A DNA stretch of 7,202 bases from Tannerella sp. (GCA_031283785.1 JAITBC010000107.1:1-7202), one strand, 5' to 3'. Numbered from the stretch's first letter, positions 1-6,945 are shown. The notes: generated from the letters alone by a model not told the origin. Program-made: numbers and translations.

Positions 1-1201
1 CTGAGTCGAGAATGTGGTCGACGGTCTCTTTGAACTTGGCCGGATGAGCCGTTTCGAGGAACAGCCCCGTTTCACCGGGTTTCAATCCGCAGTCGGCGAG
101 AGCCTGATAGCCGCAGGCGCCGTGGGGGTCTAAGAGATATCGGCAGGTATTATATACTTTGCGTATGGTTTCGGCGATCTGTTCGTTTGCATACCGATAT
201 CCGGATATCAATGCGGCGATTTGTCGGTGGCTGTTACCGAACAGGTCAAGGATACGTGCAAAATTGCTGGGGTTTCCTACGTCCATTGCGTTTGCATACG
301 TTTCTATCGACGGACGCGGATTGTAATTTCCTGTCCGTAGATATTCGAAGAAAACATCATTACGGTTGTTTGCCGCTATAAAATGTTTTATGGGAAGTCC
401 CATTTTACAGGCAAAAAGCCCGGCGGTTAAATTCCCGAAATTGCCGCTCGGAACGCAGACGACAAGGCTATCGGATTTTCCGGTTTTATCTAATTGTGCG
501 TAGGCGTCGAAATAATAAAAAGATTGCGGCAGGAATCTTGCGACGTTAATTGAATTGGCGGATGTCAGTTGCATGTATTTGTTGAGTTCGTCGTCGATAA
601 ATGCGGCTTTGACAAGGGCCTGGCAATCGTCGAACGTCCCGTTGATCTCCAGGGCGGTGATGTTGTTTCCAAGCGTCGTAAACTGGCGCTCCTGAAGAGG
701 ACTTACTTTTCCCTTCGGATAAAGCACGAATACGTTTATACCCGCGACGCCGAGAAACCCGTTTGCTACGGCTCCTCCCGTATCTCCGGAAGTAGCGACG
801 AGCACGTTCACCTCGCGGTCTAATCCTTTGCGGAGTATGAAGTGGCTTAACATACGCGCCATAAAACGTGCTCCTACATCCTTAAACGCAAGCGTCGGGC
901 CGTGAAACAGTTCAAGGCTGTAGATATTATCGTCTACATGAACAACCGGCGTTTCAAACGAAAGCGTATCATAAACAATGTCGCTGAGCGATTGCGAATC
1001 CATGTCATCGCCGAAAAACGCCTGTGCAACGATATCCGCAATTTCCCGGAATGATTTATCTTTCATTGTTGCAATAACATCCGCATCGATAGACGGGATA
1101 CGTTCCGGCATATATAGCCCCCTGTCTCCCGCAAGACCTTTTATCACAACATTTTCCAGACCTGTGAGGGGCGACTGTTTGTTTGTACTGTAATACTGCA
1201 T
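1..1201 (-). CDS. thrC: Threonine synthase, C-terminus cut off by the left window edge
   Basis: This PLP enzyme converts O-phospho-L-homoserine to L-threonine and phosphate, the last step of threonine synthesis, in the cytoplasm. My translation of the minus strand from the ATG at 1201 gives 400 uninterrupted residues beginning MQYYSTNKQSPLTGLENVV. The PLP lysine is K107 in HGPTLAFKDVGARF (100-113). Other class motifs are TSGDTGG (137-143), LTSANSINVARFLPQ (211-225), the phosphate-binding SGNFGN (252-257), LDPHGACGY (357-365) and TAHPAKF (384-390). These mark the long, E. coli-type threonine synthase of roughly 430 residues, so about 30 residues should lie beyond base 1. It starts 49 bp after the thrA stop, in the same direction, with no Shine-Dalgarno and no convincing promoter in the gap, so cotranscription with thrA is inferred. 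The family assignment is very secure. Confidence 0.96.
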   Translation of the reverse strand, partial: MQYYSTNKQSPLTGLENVVIKGLAGDRGLYMPERIPSIDADVIATMKDKSFREIADIVAQAFFGDDMDSQSLSDIVYDTLSFETPVVHVDDNIYSLELFHGPTLAFKDVGARFMARMLSHFILRKGLDREVNVLVATSGDTGGAVANGFLGVAGINVFVLYPKGKVSPLQERQFTTLGNNITALEINGTFDDCQALVKAAFIDDELNKYMQLTSANSINVARFLPQSFYYFDAYAQLDKTGKSDSLVVCVPSGNFGNLTAGLFACKMGLPIKHFIAANNRNDVFFEYLRTGNYNPRPSIETYANAMDVGNPSNFARILDLFGNSHRQIAALISGYRYANEQIAETIRKVYNTCRYLLDPHGACGYQALADCGLKPGETGLFLETAHPAKFKETVDHILDS

Positions 1202-1250
1202 ATTAAGTTTTTTAATTACAAATTACGGAATCATTTATTTGTTAATGAAA

Positions 1251-3701
1251 CTATCTGATGTTTGCAATGGAGATGATATCGGCGAAGACGCCGGCGGCGG
1301 TGACGTCGGCTCCGGCTCCGTATCCCTTGATAATCATTGGGTAATCATGGTAGCGTTCGGTCGAGATCATGATAATGTTGTTGCTTCCTTCGAGTTCATA
1401 GAACGGATGCCGGTTCCCGACTTCCATCAGCCCGACTTCACATTCTCCGCTGTTCATGCTTGCTACGAAACGGAGACGTTTGCCTTTGGCTGCCAGCTTC
1501 TTGCGTTTTTCTTCAAATTCGACGTCAAGATCCGCGATATGTTCCCAGAAATTATCGATGTCGCCATCAAAATATTCGGACGGGATAAACAGGTTTGTTT
1601 TGACGTCCTTCTGTTCAACGGCATATCCCGCTTCGCGTGCAAGAATCACAAGTTTACGGATAACGTCCATGCCGCTCAGGTCGATACGCGGGTCAGGCTC
1701 GGCATATTTGGCGTCGACAGCCATTTTTATTGCCTTACTGAGAGGAATCTTCTCGCTTATTGTATTGAATATAAAATTCAGCGTGCCGGTCAGTACGGCT
1801 TCGAGTTTCAGTATATGGTCGCCACTGTTAATCAGGTCGTTCATCGTGTTAATGATGGGAAGTCCGGCTCCTACGTTTGTTTCGAATAGAAATTTTATGC
1901 CCCGTTTGCGAGCCGTTTCCTTAAGCAGGAGATAGTTTTTATACGACGAGGACGCCGCTATTTTGTTTGCCGCCACTATTGAAATATTTTTATTAAGAAG
2001 CGTCTCGTATAATCCTGCGATTTTTTCGCTGGAAGTGCAGTCGACGAAGACGGAATTAAAAATATTCATTTTTATGATTTCATCGCGAAGCAGCGCGGGT
2101 GAAGATTCGGCGCCATTCTCTTTGAGATCTTTGAGGCAAGTTTTAAAGTCCAGTCCTTCCCGGCGCATAAGCATGCGTTTGGAATTTGCTATTCCGACGA
2201 CGTTTAACTTAACGCCGTTCTGCGTCATCAGCTTTTTCTGTTGATGTTTGATTTGTTCCAGCAGATGTCCGCCTACGGTTCCGACGCCGACCAAAAATAA
2301 ATTCAGCATCTTATATTCGGAAAGAAAAAACGAATCGTGGATAGAGTTTAGCGCCTTACGAAGATATTCAAGTTTGATGACGAATGATATATTCGTTTCG
2401 GAAGCCCCTTGCGCACAGGCGATGACACTGATACCGGCGCGTCCCAGCGTGCCGAAAAGTTTACCGGCTATACCCGGCGTCCGTTTCATGTTTTCACCTA
2501 CGATAGCGACCGTAGCAAGGTCTTTCTCCGCAACGATATCTTCAATCTCACCCCTCGATCGTTCCGGCGCAAATTCTTCGTTGAGCACCTCTACCGCCAG
2601 CGCCGCATTTTCGTTTTTCACGGCAAATGTCGTATTGTTTTCAGAACTTGCCTGCGATACCATAAAGACACTGATGCCGCTCTTTGCTAATGTTCGGAAT
2701 ATCCTGTAGTTGACGCCGATTACGCCGACCATACCTAACCCCTGTACGGTGACGAGGCAGGTGTCGTTAATTGATGATATTCCTTTTATAATCGCTTTCT
2801 TCTCGTTTTTCGTCTCTTTCTTGTCGGTTTTTCGGGAGATATACGTACCGGGAGCATCCGGGTTAAACGTGTTACATACTTTTATCGGAATATTTTTGTG
2901 AAACACAGGGTAAATAGTCGGAGGATAAATCACTTTCGCTCCGAAATTGCAAAGCTCCATCGCTTCGGTGAAAGACAAGTGCTCGATTACATACGCCGAG
3001 TTTATGATACGCGGGTCTGCCGTCATAAACCCGTCTACATCCGTCCATATCTCAAGGATTGAAGCATCCAGCGCTGCGGCGAGGATCGAAGCCGTATAAT
3101 CCGAGCCGCCCCGTCCCAGGTTGGTGATCTCGCCATCTTCCATGCTCGAAGATATGAATCCGGGTACTAATGCAATTCCGGGCAATGGTCTGAAATTTTT
3201 TTTTATCAGTTTATTTGTCTGCTCAAAGTCAACAACATGTTTATTGAACTGTTTGTGTGTTTTTATAAACTGGCGCGAGTCGTATAATTTTGCATTTTTA
3301 ATTACGTTTGACACGATAGTCGAAGAAAGCCTTTCCCCGTAACTTACAATAGCATCGGATGTTTTTGCAGAAAGATCTTTTATCAGGAAAACGCCACGGT
3401 AAATATTTTCAAGTTCATCGAGCGTCTCCTTCACCTTTTTCATGACCGTCGCCCGCTTTGAGCCGGAAATGAGGCCATCTACGATAGATTTATGACGCGC
3501 AACTATTTCTGAAAATTCTTTTTTATAAGACGCATCACCGGCAGAGGCTAATTTGGCTGTATGCAATAATTTGTCGGTTATACCGCCAAGTGCGGATACA
3601 ATAACGATTACAGGCTCATCAACGGCTTCTACTATCTTCTTGACGCTCAAGATACTGTCTGCGGAACCCACAGATGTTCCGCCGAATTTCAATACTTTCA
3701 T
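1251..3701 (-). CDS. thrA: Bifunctional aspartokinase / homoserine dehydrogenase I
   Basis: This 816-residue protein is complete and close to the E. coli ThrA length (820). It phosphorylates aspartate and later reduces aspartate semialdehyde to homoserine. The aspartokinase domain covers about 1-290, with KFGGTSVG at 5-12, GERLSS at 122-127, GRGGSDYTA at 196-204 and VDGFMTADPR at 222-231. Two ACT regulatory domains follow (about 310-455). Each has the G-I-S-V-x(3)-Q pattern, with Q350 and Q431 in the places of the threonine-binding glutamines known from plant AK-HSDH, so feedback inhibition by threonine is inferred. The homoserine dehydrogenase domain begins near 464 with the nucleotide-binding loop VGVGTVGG (471-478). 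It continues through FETNVGAGLP (606-615) to EPDPRIDLSGMDVIRK (668-683). There E668, D674, D679 and catalytic K683 align with yeast E208, D214, D219 and K223. It heads the operon with thrC downstream. The start gives the KFGGTS motif at once, as usual for the family. Confidence 0.97.
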   Translation of the reverse strand: MKVLKFGGTSVGSADSILSVKKIVEAVDEPVIVIVSALGGITDKLLHTAKLASAGDASYKKEFSEIVARHKSIVDGLISGSKRATVMKKVKETLDELENIYRGVFLIKDLSAKTSDAIVSYGERLSSTIVSNVIKNAKLYDSRQFIKTHKQFNKHVVDFEQTNKLIKKNFRPLPGIALVPGFISSSMEDGEITNLGRGGSDYTASILAAALDASILEIWTDVDGFMTADPRIINSAYVIEHLSFTEAMELCNFGAKVIYPPTIYPVFHKNIPIKVCNTFNPDAPGTYISRKTDKKETKNEKKAIIKGISSINDTCLVTVQGLGMVGVIGVNYRIFRTLAKSGISVFMVSQASSENNTTFAVKNENAALAVEVLNEEFAPERSRGEIEDIVAEKDLATVAIVGENMKRTPGIAGKLFGTLGRAGISVIACAQGASETNISFVIKLEYLRKALNSIHDSFFLSEYKMLNLFLVGVGTVGGHLLEQIKHQQKKLMTQNGVKLNVVGIANSKRMLMRREGLDFKTCLKDLKENGAESSPALLRDEIIKMNIFNSVFVDCTSSEKIAGLYETLLNKNISIVAANKIAASSSYKNYLLLKETARKRGIKFLFETNVGAGLPIINTMNDLINSGDHILKLEAVLTGTLNFIFNTISEKIPLSKAIKMAVDAKYAEPDPRIDLSGMDVIRKLVILAREAGYAVEQKDVKTNLFIPSEYFDGDIDNFWEHIADLDVEFEEKRKKLAAKGKRLRFVASMNSGECEVGLMEVGNRHPFYELEGSNNIIMISTERYHDYPMIIKGYGAGADVTAAGVFADIISIANIR

Positions 3702-3735
3702 TCTGTTATGTATTAAATGCTACATTTCAAGGGGG

Positions 3736-3743
3736 CAAAGTTA
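3736..3743 (-). promoter_or_regulatory. Putative -7 promoter element of the thrA-thrC operon
   Basis: On the minus strand these bases read TAACTTTG, an exact match to the Bacteroidota -7 consensus TAnnTTTG. The element lies 34 bp upstream of the thrA ATG, leaving an untranslated leader of roughly 25-30 nt. The matching -33 element is weak: only TTG-like bases (CGTTGCGTG) sit about 20-25 bp upstream. The short leader leaves no room for a threonine-rich leader peptide like E. coli thrL, so control may rest on ThrA feedback inhibition (inference). Confidence 0.6.
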
Positions 3744-3895
3744 GCATTAAATTTTCAGATTACACGCAACGAATGAAAAGTCCGGCAAAATTTACAGGAA
3801 AAAGTTACATGAGAAATTTAAATTTTCCAAGAGTGTGGATAATGACTTTTGCAAAAGAAATTGTTATCCGGCATGTACAAAAAAAACGACTTTAT

Positions 3896-3926
3896 TTTGT
3901 ATTGTTCCCTGTTTGCACTATATTTG
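3896..3926 (+). promoter_or_regulatory. Bacteroidota-type promoter of cutC (-33 and -7)
   Basis: TTTG at 3896-3899 is followed by 19 bp and then TATATTTG at 3919-3926. Both match the sigma-ABfr consensus TTTG-N19/21-TAnnTTTG exactly. Transcription should start a few bases after 3926, about 20-25 nt before the cutC ATG at 3954. The promoter therefore excludes the upstream in-frame ATG at 3849 as a start. Confidence 0.8.
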
Positions 3927-3953
3927 TATTTTCAGAGACATAATGAGACCGGA

Positions 3954-4685
3954 ATGGGAAGGATTATTGAAATATGTGCAAATTCGGCACAAAGTTGTGT
4001 TGAAGCGGAGGCCGGCGGTGCGTGCAGGGTAGAGCTGTGCGCCGGGATACCGGAAGGCGGCACTACTCCAAGTTATGGCGAGATTCGCACGGCGCAGTCG
4101 TTGACGTCAAAGACTGACATAAATATAATTATTCGTCCGCGGGGAGGTGATTTTCTTTATACACAGGCCGAAGTGCAGGCGATGCTGTATGATATCGAAA
4201 TGGTAAAGCGACTGAAAGTTCACGGGGTAGTGTTCGGATGTCTGACGCATCAGGGAAATATCGACATTCCCCTGATGCGTCGTTTGATAGAAGCTTCGAA
4301 ACCTTTGTCCGTGACGTGCCACCGCGCTTTTGACGTATGCCGCGAACCTTTTGTAGCGCTCGAACAGCTGATAGAATTGGGATGCGACCGTATTCTTACG
4401 TCGGGACAGCAATCCGATGCGGTACGCGGCATACCGCTGATAAAAGAATTGGTACGGCGTGCCGGCGAACGTATTGTAATAATGCCGGGTTGCGGTGTGC
4501 GCGAAGATAATATTGCACGTATAGAAGCGGAAACAGGAGCAAAAGAGTTCCATACATCCGCCCGAAGTATTGTGCGTAGCGCTATGGAGTATCGGAATGA
4601 AAATGTTCCGATGGGAAGCCGTGACGTCATATCGGAATTTGAAACCATGCAAACCGACCGCAAGAAAGTAGCCGCTTACATATAG
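3954..4685 (+). CDS. cutC: CutC-family TIM-barrel protein (copper homeostasis family)
   Basis: The 243-residue cytosolic protein belongs to the CutC family (about 248 aa in E. coli) and spans a single TIM-barrel domain. Family motifs appear in order: EICANSAQS (6-14), RVELCAG (25-31), EGGTTPS (34-40), IIRPRGGDF (59-67), GNID (101-104), TCHRAFD (121-127), LTSGQQSDA (148-156), PGCGV (178-182) and EFHTSAR (198-204). I chose the ATG at 3954 because the product then begins MGRIIEICANS, matching E. coli MALLEICCYS, and because a promoter lies just upstream. The frame is open back to an ATG at 3849, but the extra 35 residues match nothing in the family. CutC was named for copper tolerance, but in E. 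coli part of that phenotype was traced to the sRNA MicL encoded in the cutC gene, so its biochemical role is uncertain. It is unrelated to the choline-lyase also called CutC. No copper gene lies nearby. It appears monocistronic. Confidence 0.93.
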   Translation: MGRIIEICANSAQSCVEAEAGGACRVELCAGIPEGGTTPSYGEIRTAQSLTSKTDINIIIRPRGGDFLYTQAEVQAMLYDIEMVKRLKVHGVVFGCLTHQGNIDIPLMRRLIEASKPLSVTCHRAFDVCREPFVALEQLIELGCDRILTSGQQSDAVRGIPLIKELVRRAGERIVIMPGCGVREDNIARIEAETGAKEFHTSARSIVRSAMEYRNENVPMGSRDVISEFETMQTDRKKVAAYI

Positions 4686-4731
4686 CTTCGGAGGTATGTT
4701 GCCTTTAATGATGGATGAGGTAGAGATGTTT

Positions 4732-4773
4732 CTGCCCGCAGGGCTAAAAACGTTAAGCGTTTATTGCCGGCAG
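4732..4773. repeat. Imperfect inverted repeat between convergent genes; possible terminator
   Basis: CTGCCCGCA (4732-4740) pairs with TTGCCGGCAG (to 4773), giving an eight-pair stem with one C-C mismatch. The loop of about 23 nt itself contains AAACG...CGTTT, which could form a small second stem. It lies between the ends of cutC and the FAD oxidoreductase gene, where a bidirectional terminator would be expected. Neither strand has a proper T-run after the stem, so an intrinsic-terminator role is only a guess. Confidence 0.35.
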
Positions 4774-4794
4774 AAAAATATGCTGATGCGGGAA

Positions 4795-5958
4795 TTAAAT
4801 ATATTGCCCTGCAAGATAGCCGGAAGCAAAAGCCCAATGGATATTGTATCCTCCCAATTTGCCGGTTATATCTATTACTTCACCGCTAAAGAAAAGTCCT
4901 TTCAGCAGCATACTTTCCATGCTTCTTGAGTTTATCTCGCCGGTGCAGACGCCCCCCATCGTCACTTCAGCTTTTGAAAAACCTTCGCACGAATCCGGGC
5001 AAACCGGGAACGCATGGATACGTTCGGCGATGGCGGTACGGTCTTTCCTGCTGAGTTCGGCTACTTTACGTTCCGATAAATAGCCGGGGATTAATGCTCC
5101 GGCAAGCCTTTCGGGTAAAAATTGCAGGATTAGATTCTTGGCGAATAATTTACCGTTGCATGGCTCGTGCATTTGTGAGACTATATTTTTTGATGGCAGA
5201 AAATTGATCGTGACGGTATCGCCTTTTTCCCAGAAACAGGAGACCTGAAGTACGGAGGGACCGCTGATGCCTCTGTGCGTGAATAACAAAGGTTCCTCTA
5301 TCACGGGACTTTTCCCTTTAACATGCAGTTGTACGTTAAGGCTGATGCCTTGCAGATTCATGAGGGGAGAGTCTGGCGGAAGAATAAAACCCGCCAGGGC
5401 CGGTTTCAGTGGCGTTACTTTATGCCCGAATTGTTTTGCAATCCGGTAACCTAAATTTGTTGCGCCTGTCTGCGGCCATGCAAGTCCGCCGGTTGCCACA
5501 AGCAGATGCTGCGATTCATATTGCCGGCCTTCACATTTTACCAGAAAATGTGTCGTATGCGACACTTCCGATATTTCCGTGTCCAGAGAAAAACGAACGC
5601 CGCTGTTTACCGATGCGTTAAACAGATAAGCGACAATTTCGTCGGCGCCGTTTTTGCAAAAAATACGTCCGTGTACCCTTTCTTCGGCTTTTATATTCGC
5701 CTTATGCAGTATGCCGAGTATTGATTCGGTCGTGAACCGTTTAAGTGCATATCTGCAAAAAGAGTTGTTTTCGCCAAAATAATCGGATAAGGAAATATGT
5801 TTATTGGTAATATTACATTTTCCGCCGCCGGATATCAGCAATTTCTTCCCAGCTTTCTCCGCATGGTCAATGATTAATACCTTGCGTCCTCTTTTTGCCG
5901 CATTAATGGCCGCTATAAGCCCGGATGCACCGGCGCCTAAAATAATGACATCATACAA
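4795..5958 (-). CDS. HI0933 / BaiN-RdsA family NAD(P)/FAD-dependent oxidoreductase
   Basis: This flavoprotein closely resembles E. coli YhiN (400 aa). From the proposed start it has 387 residues. The N-terminal FAD-binding Rossmann motif is DVIILGAGASGL (3-14), ending in the acidic residue of LIIDHAEKAG (28-37). Family hallmarks follow: LLISGGGKCNITN (40-52), LLVATGGLAWPQTGA (152-166), LLFTHRGISGPSVLQ (224-238), AEVTMGGV (330-337) and GLFFSGEVIDITGKLGGYNIHWAFASG (354-380). The last is the C-terminal FAD-contacting region. The in-frame TTG at 6003 cannot be used, because it lies inside the predicted -7 element. No in-frame ATG exists near the N-terminus. I chose TTG 5958 because it gives the family-like start (M)YDVIILGAG and has GGAGG 11 nt upstream. 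TTG 5976 is the alternative. The physiological substrate is unknown. Clostridial BaiN was linked to bile-acid metabolism, but that cannot be transferred to this protein. It stands alone on its strand. Confidence 0.9.
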   Translation of the reverse strand: MYDVIILGAGASGLIAAINAAKRGRKVLIIDHAEKAGKKLLISGGGKCNITNKHISLSDYFGENNSFCRYALKRFTTESILGILHKANIKAEERVHGRIFCKNGADEIVAYLFNASVNSGVRFSLDTEISEVSHTTHFLVKCEGRQYESQHLLVATGGLAWPQTGATNLGYRIAKQFGHKVTPLKPALAGFILPPDSPLMNLQGISLNVQLHVKGKSPVIEEPLLFTHRGISGPSVLQVSCFWEKGDTVTINFLPSKNIVSQMHEPCNGKLFAKNLILQFLPERLAGALIPGYLSERKVAELSRKDRTAIAERIHAFPVCPDSCEGFSKAEVTMGGVCTGEINSRSMESMLLKGLFFSGEVIDITGKLGGYNIHWAFASGYLAGQYI

Positions 5959-6000
5959 TACTTCTGATTCCTCCAATACGATAAAAATTTTGCTGCGTCG

Positions 6001-6032
6001 CAAATTTACAACACAAAAATTACAAATCCAAA
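6001..6032 (-). promoter_or_regulatory. Bacteroidota-type promoter of the FAD oxidoreductase gene
   Basis: On the minus strand TTTG (6032-6029) is followed by 20 bp and then TAAATTTG (6008-6001), an exact fit to TTTG-N19/21-TAnnTTTG. Transcription should start around 5993-5998. That places the leader upstream of the TTG codons at 5976 and 5958 and rules out a start at 6003. Confidence 0.78.
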
Positions 6033-6169
6033 AACAAGGTGATGTGGGACGCGATAGATGTCTGAAAAAAAAGTTGCTGATTATTTTGTCTTAAAGGCGT
6101 TTACAGCAGGTACTCCGGCGAGTTGCGTCGAAAAATAAAAAAAGATTTAACCCAAAAATCGGAAAAACC

Positions 6170-6199
6170 ATTGCATATCAAAAATAATATGTATCTTCG
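6170..6199 (+). promoter_or_regulatory. Probable promoter of tetR
   Basis: TATCTTCG (6192-6199) matches the Bacteroidota -7 element with one change (TTCG for TTTG). ATTG at 6170-6173 lies 18 bp upstream as a slightly short-spaced -33. The predicted transcript start falls within the palindrome at 6203-6216, about 40 nt before the ATG at 6246. The 6033-6169 stretch between this and the divergent promoter of the flavoprotein gene holds A-rich sequence and no gene that I can see. Confidence 0.6.
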
Positions 6200-6202
6200 C
6201 GC

Positions 6203-6216
6203 CGACAATATTGTCG
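6203..6216. promoter_or_regulatory. Perfect 14-bp palindrome, candidate TetR operator
   Basis: CGACAATATTGTCG is its own reverse complement. It begins four bases after the -7 element of tetR, over the predicted transcription start, where a bound dimer would block initiation. The right half with flank, ATTGTCGAA (6210-6218), recurs twice before the downstream tolC gene. TetR-family repressors usually bind palindromes at their own promoters, so autoregulation is inferred. Confidence 0.65.
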
Positions 6217-6245
6217 AACAAAACAGTATAATTAATTGTAATGAA

Positions 6246-6866
6246 ATGATTAATAAAGAATTACGCTCCGAACAAATCATTCTCGAAGCAGCCGAAGCGG
6301 AGTTTCTCGAAAAAGGCTACGGCAACGCCAAGATGATGGCTATTGCGCGCCGGGCGGACGTGAGCCATTCGATGCTGCACTACTATTTCCGTTCAAAGGA
6401 AAACCTGTTTAAGACGATTTTCCATCGTAAAATACAAATGCTGTCGCAACTTTTCGAGGGCGTCAAGGGGCGGGAATTGCCGTTTGAAGAAACCGTCAGG
6501 CTGTTTATCGAAGGTCAGTTCAATTTCGTTGCCCAAAACCCGCGCATGCCCCGCTTCGTGCTGAACGAAGTCATCACAAATCCCGAAAATCTCGCGCTGG
6601 TTATGGACGCAGTGCGCCCGAAAATCGAAGAAATCTTCGGTAATCTTTCAAAACTGCTCGACGACGGAATTGCAAGCGGCGCTATCCGCCCTGTCCTGTT
6701 CCGCGATTTTATCATGAACATTGTCTCGCTCAATATATCTACTTTCGTGTCGCTGCCCGTGATTGAAAAAATTCTTCCCGGCATGGACGCAAAGGCAAAA
6801 GAAGCCTATCTCAGCGAACGCCGCGAAAGCAATGTGCAATTCATACTCAGCGCTCTGCGTCCATAA
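6246..6866 (+). CDS. TetR/AcrR-family transcriptional regulator
   Basis: This 206-residue protein has the usual TetR-family length. It carries the N-terminal DNA-binding domain at about 8-60. Within this, ILEAAEAEFLEKGYGNAKMM (12-31) is helix 1 and the following turn, and AIARRADVSHSMLHYYFRSKENLF (32-55) is the helix-turn-helix with the typical YYFRSKE signature. The rest (about 65-206) is the variable, helical ligand-binding and dimerization part, so the inducer cannot be read from sequence. I chose ATG 6246 because upstream in-frame starts (back to 6123) lie before or inside the predicted promoter and would add 41 unrelated residues. There is no Shine-Dalgarno; the start region is A/T-rich. 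It precedes a TolC-family gene in the same direction, an arrangement typical of a local efflux repressor. A T8 tract follows the stop codon, but no stable hairpin precedes it. Confidence 0.92.
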   Translation: MINKELRSEQIILEAAEAEFLEKGYGNAKMMAIARRADVSHSMLHYYFRSKENLFKTIFHRKIQMLSQLFEGVKGRELPFEETVRLFIEGQFNFVAQNPRMPRFVLNEVITNPENLALVMDAVRPKIEEIFGNLSKLLDDGIASGAIRPVLFRDFIMNIVSLNISTFVSLPVIEKILPGMDAKAKEAYLSERRESNVQFILSALRP

Positions 6867-6890
6867 TTTTTTTTGAAAGCAAATAAACAA

Positions 6891-6916
6891 AATTGTCGAA
6901 TATAATTGTCGAATAT
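6891..6916 (+). repeat. Tandem 13-bp direct repeat carrying the putative TetR half-site
   Basis: AATTGTCGAATAT occurs twice in immediate succession (6891-6903 and 6904-6916). Each copy contains ATTGTCGAA, the same nine bases found at the right half of the palindrome before tetR (6210-6218). The repeats lie in the 165-bp gap between tetR and tolC. They could be further regulator binding sites, although as direct repeats they differ in geometry from the palindrome. Confidence 0.6.
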
Positions 6917-6945
6917 GAATGTTTAACAACAAGTGAAATATTCAT
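6915..6945. repeat. A/T-rich inverted repeat between tetR and tolC
   Basis: ATGAATGTTT (6915-6924) can pair with AAATATTCAT (6936-6945) over ten positions, one of them G-T, around an 11-nt loop. It directly follows the tandem repeat and shares two bases with it. There is no T-run afterwards, so it is not a classical terminator. It could be an mRNA 3'-end or leader hairpin, or a protein-binding dyad. Confidence 0.3.

Noticed and set aside
569..823. Plus-strand open frame within the thrC region
   Set aside because: The minus strand here encodes uninterrupted, motif-rich threonine synthase, so this is a shadow frame.
1202..1250. Separate promoter for thrC (GTAATTTG on the minus strand)
   Set aside because: It has one base too few between TA and TTTG and no -33 partner; cotranscription with thrA is simpler.
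1239..1889. Long plus-strand open frame (216 codons) opposite the thrA homoserine dehydrogenase domain
   Set aside because: It lies wholly antisense to a well-conserved enzyme domain, has no recognisable motif, and the composition looks like a mirror of the real gene.
4107..4652. Minus-strand open frames (181 and 137 codons) opposite cutC
   Set aside because: Antisense to conserved CutC motifs, with no family resemblance and no promoter; explained as shadows.
6867..6874. T8 tract directly after the tetR stop as an intrinsic terminator
   Set aside because: The only preceding stem is about three pairs (CGC-TCT-GCG), set several bases back, which is too weak to call.
6515..6932. Minus-strand open frames opposite the tetR C-terminus
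   Set aside because: Antisense to the TetR ligand-binding domain, with no motif or promoter.
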